A DNA stretch of 64,000 nt from Chloroflexota bacterium (GTDB lineage: Bacteria; Chloroflexota; Anaerolineae; Anaerolineales; Villigracilaceae). The first letter of the stretch is position 1. Every line of letters starts with the position of its first letter. Made by a program: the position numbers and the translations under genes. Below, piece by piece: positions 59,135-64,000 of the stretch. A model generated the notes under the pieces. It worked only from the letters and a program-made list of their open reading frames with translations, made no database searches and was not told where the DNA came from. The DNA lies in contig JACRBL010000029.1 of the NCBI GenBank assembly GCA_016234485.1, positions 248,001 to 312,000 on the forward strand, written 5' to 3'.

Positions 59135-60525
59135 TGCTGATCCACCCACGGAATCACGAGCGTCACTTCCGTGCCTTTGCTGGTTTCAAATTCGATCGTT
59201 CCATTCAACAGGCGGGCGCGATCACGCATGTTGCTCAGGCCGTATCCCTGTTTGGCGCTGGGGGAGATGCCCACGCCGTCGTCCTTGATGGCGATGCGTA
59301 AATGTTCGCCCTCGTCGCGCGCGGAGATGTGGACGCGTTGCGCCTGTGCGTGCCGCACCGTGTTTGATAGCGCCTCGTTGACGATGGCCGCCACGTGACT
59401 CGAGCGCATGGGCGAGAGGTTTTTCTGACCCGGCAATTGAATATCGAGCGTGATGCCGATCATCGAGTTGTAGTGCGGATCGTCCGAAAGACGCGTCAAG
59501 AGGACGGGCAGCGGGTCGGCCACCTTCGGGGTGGATTCGTGCAATTCGGCCAGATTCCGCCTCAGGTCCGCGATGGAATCGTTGATGACCACCACGGCGC
59601 GCTTGAGACGTTTGTCAAACTCGCTTTCGGGAGCGGCCAGGCGCGCGGCGGATTCCACCAGCAGTCCGGCGGTGTACACTTTTTGGATCGCGCCGTCGTG
59701 CAGTTCACGCGCCAGGCGTTCATGGTCAGCGTTGAGGATCTGTTGTTGTTCCAGTTCTTCGATGCGGCGCTGGGTTTCCACGTCGAAGATTTCCAGCGCG
59801 CGGATGATGGCGTATGCGACGATCGCCGCGACCGCCGAACGGAAAACCCAGGGCGGGATTCCAATTGCTTCTGTAAACGTGGTTGTGTTGAGAATATTGC
59901 CAGGAAAAAAATGGACAGGCGGCGGAATGATTCCAGCCAGCCAGGCGTAGATGGCAAGCGAGATTCCGGCGATTTGAAAAGTCTGAATGATCTTGGGGAC
60001 GTTTAGGGGGCGAATGCGCTTCATGGTATGCACACGCAGGCCATAGGCCGCGAGCAGTCCGCCAGGAAAACCGATGAAGTAACGGGCGAGCGCGTTGGCA
60101 GTATGTCGCCATAAATATTCATCTGTAAATCGCGGGAGGAGGATGAAACTCACGCCCAGCCATGTCAGAAAAAAAATCGCCGCCAGCCATTGGCGTTGAT
60201 TCCCGCGCGGGCGGAGGACGGTCAACCCGAATTGAAGCAGGCAGGTGAACGAAATCGCCAGCAGAATCAGGTGGATTCGGTAAAGGGTTTGCATGATGGC
60301 GGAATTGAGATACTCGGCCTGGATGGGTATGAACAGGTCGCCCCATTCAAAAAAGCCGTGCGTGATGCCAAAGGCCGCCAGCCAGCGCAGACTGCGCGCC
60401 AGCTCCAGCCGCGAGGAACGCCGCGTTTGCAGGATGATGGCGAAGCCAAGAATGAAGAATACCAACCCATAAACGAAAAGGATGATTTCGTGGTTGATCT
60501 CGAAAAATTCAGAGAGGCTGATCAT
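59131..60525 (-). CDS. HisKA_3 histidine kinase with 7-8 membrane segments
   Basis: 464 residues. N-terminal membrane region of about eight segments (a 7TM-DISM/MASE-like sensor), a linker coiled coil, phospho-acceptor His in HERLARELHDGAIQKVYT and a full ATPase domain (NEALSNTVRHAQ, KDDGVGISPS, GYGLSNMRDRARL). Partner of the following regulator. TACAAT lies ten bases before the ATG. Confidence 0.9.
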   Translation of the reverse strand: MISLSEFFEINHEIILFVYGLVFFILGFAIILQTRRSSRLELARSLRWLAAFGITHGFFEWGDLFIPIQAEYLNSAIMQTLYRIHLILLAISFTCLLQFGLTVLRPRGNQRQWLAAIFFLTWLGVSFILLPRFTDEYLWRHTANALARYFIGFPGGLLAAYGLRVHTMKRIRPLNVPKIIQTFQIAGISLAIYAWLAGIIPPPVHFFPGNILNTTTFTEAIGIPPWVFRSAVAAIVAYAIIRALEIFDVETQRRIEELEQQQILNADHERLARELHDGAIQKVYTAGLLVESAARLAAPESEFDKRLKRAVVVINDSIADLRRNLAELHESTPKVADPLPVLLTRLSDDPHYNSMIGITLDIQLPGQKNLSPMRSSHVAAIVNEALSNTVRHAQAQRVHISARDEGEHLRIAIKDDGVGISPSAKQGYGLSNMRDRARLLNGTIEFETSKGTEVTLVIPWVDQQ

Positions 60526-60565
60526 GGTGGGCGGTATTGTAGCATGGAGGTTGTTGCGCCGCCTA

Positions 60566-60608
60566 TTTTGAGCGGCTCAGATTGGATTCCGATAGGCTCG
60601 GATTTGCC
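60566..60608 (+). repeat. Dispersed repeat, copy 2 (TTGAGC..GGCTCGGATTTG)
   Basis: Matches 12632-12676; sits in the kinase promoter region. Confidence 0.7.
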
Positions 60609-60727
60609 TTCCACCCTGCCCTTCTCTTGGAACAGTGGCTTTGGAGCGGAAAGCGCCAGGCGGGATATAATCCACTCGCCAGCCAGCAACAAATTTCGAT
60701 ACCTAAACGCGAAGACTTAATTTCCCC

Positions 60728-61498
60728 ATGGCCCTCCGCATTCTCAACGGTTTCACCAAATCGCTTCCGTGGCCGCCGTATAAAAAAATTGGCGCGGTCT
60801 GTTTGCTGGCCGAGACGAGCGACGGCCTTCTGCTTGTGGACTCTGGCATAGGCTTGCAGGATTATCACCGTCCCTCGCGCATGATGCGCGATTTTATGAA
60901 CGTGATGCAAGCCATCCGCGACCCTGAGATTGCCATCGTCCGCCAACTGGCGCGGCTGGGATACAAACCCGCAGACGTGCGTCACATCGTTCTCACGCAT
61001 CTGCATCTTGATCACGCCGGCGGTCTGCCCGATTTTCCAAACGCGATGGTGCATGTCTTTCAGCGCGAGTTTCAAGCGTGGAAACATCCGCGTAAATTGT
61101 TTGAAATCCCATACGATAAATCTCACTTCGCGCACGGCCCACGCTGGAGCTTTCATCAACTGGAGGGGGAGAAGTGGTGCGGTTTTGACGCCGTCCGCCT
61201 CGCGGGACTCGAACCCGAAGTCTGGCTGGTTCCGCTCCCCGGCCACACATCGGGGCATTGCGGCGTCGCGCTCCAAACCGAAACGGGTTGGATTTTCCAA
61301 TGTGGCGATGCGGTCCCCGTCAATTTGGATCTTCGCCCTGGCATGGTTCTGTTTTACCGTCCCACCATCGGCGCAAATGTCCCGCGCTTGAAAGCCTTCG
61401 CCAAAGCGCATCCCGAAGTCCGCATGATCGCGGGGCATATGGATTTGGATTTTTTTCTAGAAGGAGGTCTCTCCCGTAATCAGCGGGAAAGAACCTAA
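60728..61498 (+). CDS. Metallo-beta-lactamase-fold hydrolase
   Basis: 256 residues: HLHLDHAGGLPDF (HxHxDH), His in LPGHTSGHCGV and Asp in FQCGDAVPVN are the zinc ligands. The LPxFP signature recalls N-acyl-homoserine-lactonase/RNase-Z-like quenching lactonases but substrate is open. The last residues (LEGGLSRNQRERT) run into a CACAAAGGACACAAAG repeat. CTTAAT six bases before the ATG (weak leaderless box). Next gene is a paralogue. Confidence 0.85.
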   Translation: MALRILNGFTKSLPWPPYKKIGAVCLLAETSDGLLLVDSGIGLQDYHRPSRMMRDFMNVMQAIRDPEIAIVRQLARLGYKPADVRHIVLTHLHLDHAGGLPDFPNAMVHVFQREFQAWKHPRKLFEIPYDKSHFAHGPRWSFHQLEGEKWCGFDAVRLAGLEPEVWLVPLPGHTSGHCGVALQTETGWIFQCGDAVPVNLDLRPGMVLFYRPTIGANVPRLKAFAKAHPEVRMIAGHMDLDFFLEGGLSRNQRERT

Positions 61499-61597
61499 CC
61501 ACAAAGGACACAAAGTACACAAAGGGGGAAAAGGGATAAATTTTACAGGCGGTTTTCCTTAGTGACCTTAGTGTCCTTTGTGGTTAAAAGGTTTTAA
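61495..61597 (+). repeat. Degenerate repeat (ACCACAAAGGACACAAAGTACACAAAGG type), inverted halves
   Basis: Direct half at 61498-61535 and complementary half CCTTAGTGACCTTAGTGTCC TTTGTGGTT at 61556-61585. Same motif as in 58270-58330 and 40555-40600. Confidence 0.78.
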
Positions 61598-61626
61598 AAA
61601 CGGTAGAACCAAAAGGAGAAAATACT

Positions 61627-62373
61627 ATGACCATCCACCTGATGAATTGCTTCACCGACAACGCCCGCTGGCCGAGCAATATGAAAACGGGCATGGTTTG
61701 TCTCTTGATCGAATCCGAGCAGGGATTGATTCTCGTGGACACAGGTCTTGGTACTCGGGACTATTCCGACCCCACCTGGTTTACTCAATTCTTCCGCGTC
61801 ATCACGGTCATGCCATTCGATGTGAACGAGGCCGCGCTCAACCGCATCCGCGCGCTGGGATTCGATCCCGCGGACGTGAAGCACATCATCCTCACGCACA
61901 TGCACTTCGATCACTGCGGCGGCCTGCCCGATTTTCCGCACGCGCAGGTCCACGTTCACAAACGTGAGTACGACGCCTTCACAGGGAAAAGTTTCAATTG
62001 GAAAAATGCCGCATACATTCCACGCAACCTGGCGCACAAGCCCGAACTAACGCTTTACGAAACGATCGACTCGAAATGGTTCGATTTCGATGCCATTCGC
62101 CTGCCCTTCTCGCCCGAAATATATTTCATTCCCCTCTTCGGCCACTCGGCAGGACATTGCGGCGTCGTCATTAAAACCAACGATGGCTGGTTCCTCCACG
62201 CAGGCGACTCGTCTGCCGTCTACAACGACACGACCCCCAAATGGCTCATCCACCTCGTCCTCGGTCCCCATGATGCGCGCCTCAGAAAATTCAAACAAGA
62301 TCACCCCGAAGTCCTAATCACCAACAGCCACATGTTTCCCGAATTCTTCGATCAACATTCCACCATCTCCTGA
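61627..62373 (+). CDS. Metallo-beta-lactamase-fold hydrolase, paralogue
   Basis: 248 residues: HMHFDHCGGLPDFPHAQVHV, GHSAGHCGVVIKTND and HAGDSSAVYND are the zinc motifs. Closely related to the gene before, a tandem duplication. AAAAGGAGAAAA precedes the ATG. Repeat units follow the stop and lead into the next gene. Confidence 0.88.
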   Translation: MTIHLMNCFTDNARWPSNMKTGMVCLLIESEQGLILVDTGLGTRDYSDPTWFTQFFRVITVMPFDVNEAALNRIRALGFDPADVKHIILTHMHFDHCGGLPDFPHAQVHVHKREYDAFTGKSFNWKNAAYIPRNLAHKPELTLYETIDSKWFDFDAIRLPFSPEIYFIPLFGHSAGHCGVVIKTNDGWFLHAGDSSAVYNDTTPKWLIHLVLGPHDARLRKFKQDHPEVLITNSHMFPEFFDQHSTIS

Positions 62374-62400
62374 CACCTGAAACGTGACACTTGAAACTTG
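62371..62400 (+). repeat. Degenerate repeat (GACACCTGAAACGTGACACTTGAAACTT)
   Basis: Same motif as 14731-14813; overlaps the stop of one gene and ends just before the start of the next. Confidence 0.8.
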
Positions 62401-62406
62401 GCTTCC

Positions 62407-63555
62407 ATGTACCTCCTCATCGAATTCCTTGACGAACTCGTCTTCGGCGTGGGCGAAACCGCCTGGCCGCTCATCCGCGACGACCTCCATCTGAACTACA
62501 CCCAGATCGGCTTGCTCCTCAGCGTCCCTGGCATCATCGCCGCCTTCATCGAACCCTTCATCGGCATCCTCGGCGACGTGTGGAAGCGCCGCGCCCTCAT
62601 CCTTGCGGGCGGCGTCTTCTTCACGCTCTCCCTCGTTTTCACAGCCATCAGCCACTCTTTCCTCTTTCTTCTTTTCTCTTTCATTCTTTTCTTCCCCATG
62701 TCGGGCGCGTTCGTCTCCCTCTCCCAAGCCTCGCTGATGGACTCCGCCCCCGACCGCCACGAACAAAACATGGCGCGCTGGACCTTCGCTGGCTCGCTCG
62801 GCGTTCTCACTGGACCTCTCCTGCTCGGACTCTTCATCTACCTCGGACTTGGCTGGCGCGGGACGTACGCCCTCCTCGCCGCGTTGTCGACCCTCATCCT
62901 GATCCTCGCCTTTCGCCGCGTCCCGCCCGATCGCGCGCCGGCCGCGGCGTTTCCATCTTTTCGCGCCGTCCTCGAAGGATTCCGCGCGGCCTTCTCGGCC
63001 CTCAAACGCCGCGAAATCTGGCGCTGGCTGCTCCTGCTCGAATTCGCCGACCTGATGATGGACGTGCTTCTCAGTTTCCTCGCCCTCTACTTCGTGGACG
63101 TGGCGCTGGTCAGCGAATCGCAGGCCGGCATCGCGGTCACCTTCTGGCTGGCTCTCGGCCTCTTCACCGACTTTGCTTTCATCCCCTTCATTGACCGCCA
63201 GCCGAACAGCATAAAATTCCTGCGTCTCACCGCGGCCGCGCAACTCATCTTCTTCCCACTCTTTCTCCTCATCCCAGGCTTCCTCCCCAAACTCGCGGTC
63301 ATCGTGCTCGTCAATTTTTGCAATACGGGCTGGTATCCTATCTTGCAGGGACGGTTATACTCAGCCCTCCCAGGCCAATCCGCCAGCCTCATGGCAATCG
63401 GCGCGGTCACCACTCCGCTCGCCAAAGCGCTCCCTCTCCTCATCGGCTTCCTCGCCGACCAATTCGGCCTTGGAATCGCGATGTGGATTCTCCTCCTCGG
63501 CCCAATCGCGCTCCTCATCGGTCTTCCTCGCCGCAACCTGACACCTGACACCTGA
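62407..63555 (+). CDS. MFS transporter
   Basis: 382 residues, eleven to twelve membrane segments, with GILGDVWKRRALILAGG (MFS loop 2-3). A TTG at 62398 inside the repeat is an alternative start. The C-terminus ends NLTPDT, where the last codons and the stop lie in a degenerate repeat (63539-). Family placement otherwise unspecific. Confidence 0.85.
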   Translation: MYLLIEFLDELVFGVGETAWPLIRDDLHLNYTQIGLLLSVPGIIAAFIEPFIGILGDVWKRRALILAGGVFFTLSLVFTAISHSFLFLLFSFILFFPMSGAFVSLSQASLMDSAPDRHEQNMARWTFAGSLGVLTGPLLLGLFIYLGLGWRGTYALLAALSTLILILAFRRVPPDRAPAAAFPSFRAVLEGFRAAFSALKRREIWRWLLLLEFADLMMDVLLSFLALYFVDVALVSESQAGIAVTFWLALGLFTDFAFIPFIDRQPNSIKFLRLTAAAQLIFFPLFLLIPGFLPKLAVIVLVNFCNTGWYPILQGRLYSALPGQSASLMAIGAVTTPLAKALPLLIGFLADQFGLGIAMWILLLGPIALLIGLPRRNLTPDT

Positions 63556-63602
63556 CACGTGAAACTTGAAACTTGGAATCTGAAACTTGACACCTGAAAC
63601 CT
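63539..63602 (+). repeat. Degenerate repeat (CTGACACCTGACACCTGACACG type)
   Basis: Covers the MFS stop, the spacer and the hemW TTG start; motif as at 14731 and 62371. Confidence 0.82.
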
Positions 63603-64000
63603 CGATCTACCTCCACATCCCCTTCTGCACCCACCGCTGCGCCTACTGCGACTTCAACACCTACGCGGGCCAGGAATCCCTGATTCCCGCCTACGTTGAC
63701 GCGTTAATCCATGAAATTGAATTTATCGGAAGGCAACTTTCCAACCTTTCAACCTTCAACATTCCAACGGTATTTTTTGGCGGCGGGACTCCCTCGCTTC
63801 TTTCCGGACCTCAGCTGGCCGCGGTCATGGACGCGTTACGCGCCGCCTTCGCGTTCTCCTCCGACCTCGAAGCCACCATCGAAGCCAACCCTGGCACAAC
63901 CTCGGCCGATTTCCTCCATCAAATTCGCGCGGCGGGCATCAACCGCCTCTCCTTCGGCGTCCAATCTGCCAATGTGGACGAACTCCACATGCTCGAACGC
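63587..64000 (+). CDS. hemW: HemW-like radical SAM protein, 3' end outside window
   Basis: 138 codons visible. After a TTG start within the repeat (LTPETSIYLH..) comes IPFCTHRCAYCDFNTYAG, the CxxxCxxC radical-SAM iron-sulfur site, then FFGGGTPSLLS and EANPGTTSADFL, all typical of HemW (former HemN-like). HemW inserts haem into proteins. Residues 48-60 (about 63729-63768) are coded by another degenerate short repeat (CCAACCTTTCAACCTTCAAC). Confidence 0.85.
   Translation, partial: MTPETSIYLHIPFCTHRCAYCDFNTYAGQESLIPAYVDALIHEIEFIGRQLSNLSTFNIPTVFFGGGTPSLLSGPQLAAVMDALRAAFAFSSDLEATIEANPGTTSADFLHQIRAAGINRLSFGVQSANVDELHMLER

Overview
The window reads as a chromosomal piece of an Anaerolineae-type member of the Chloroflexota (inference from gene families and style; no 16S rRNA gene is present). 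Supporting signs are lipoproteins with Thr/Pro-rich spacers after the lipobox cysteine, Tat-exported L,D-transpeptidases, NarL/HisKA_3 two-component systems, many EamA/MFS/DUF membrane proteins, and dense small palindromic repeats. No phage, plasmid, CRISPR, rRNA or transposase genes were seen. One tRNA gene (initiator tRNA-Met, 37020-37091) is present.

Layout: 1-11 kb: end of an M6-type secreted protease, a DMT exporter, a small membrane protein, crtB-crtI (carotenoid synthesis), a NarL-type regulator with one complete and one truncated histidine kinase, then a small acidic protein, a lone receiver domain and two acyltransferase-3 paralogues. 11-16 kb: flavodoxin-like protein, DUF4386-like membrane protein, a two-gene NAD synthetase (amidase plus nadE) and an MFS exporter. 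16-31 kb: SWIM zinc-finger mini-protein, secreted and membrane proteins, an L,D-transpeptidase, an orphan DNA methyltransferase, a pseudo-receiver regulator, ahcY with a PfkB kinase, a lytic transglycosylase, an aminotransferase, the yggS-yggT-yggU cluster and the purine nucleosidase/laccase-domain gene. 31-43 kb: a thioredoxin-fold/DUF2085 fusion with ccdA, a second L,D-transpeptidase, an esterase, a CPBP protease, a patatin, tRNA-fMet with a broken partial duplicate, a hydroxyisobutyrate-dehydrogenase-like enzyme, a nitrilase, smpB, ybaK and a HEAT-repeat protein. 43-50 kb: a pyruvate-type dehydrogenase operon (E1 alpha, E1 beta, E2), an AT-richer SDR/Crp pair bracketed by two copies of the E2 3' end, a nucleotidyltransferase toxin-antitoxin-like pair and a BASS transporter. 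50-64 kb: two paralogous beta-helix exoproteins around an MFS transporter and a lipoprotein, a haem-binding-like EB_dh lipoprotein, a two-component system, two metallo-beta-lactamase-fold hydrolases, an MFS transporter and the start of hemW.

Three genome-wide habits stand out. (1) Many genes have a -10 box exactly six bases before the start codon, so leaderless transcripts are likely. (2) The intergenic spaces are filled with small palindromic elements, some nested within each other, that have split nadE's junction, truncated or retailored genes, and invaded a tRNA copy. (3) A second repeat class has a 7-8 bp degenerate period with a different motif at every locus; it lies between genes but also in frame inside the E2 linker and hemW, and supplies start codons (TTG) and C-terminal tails.
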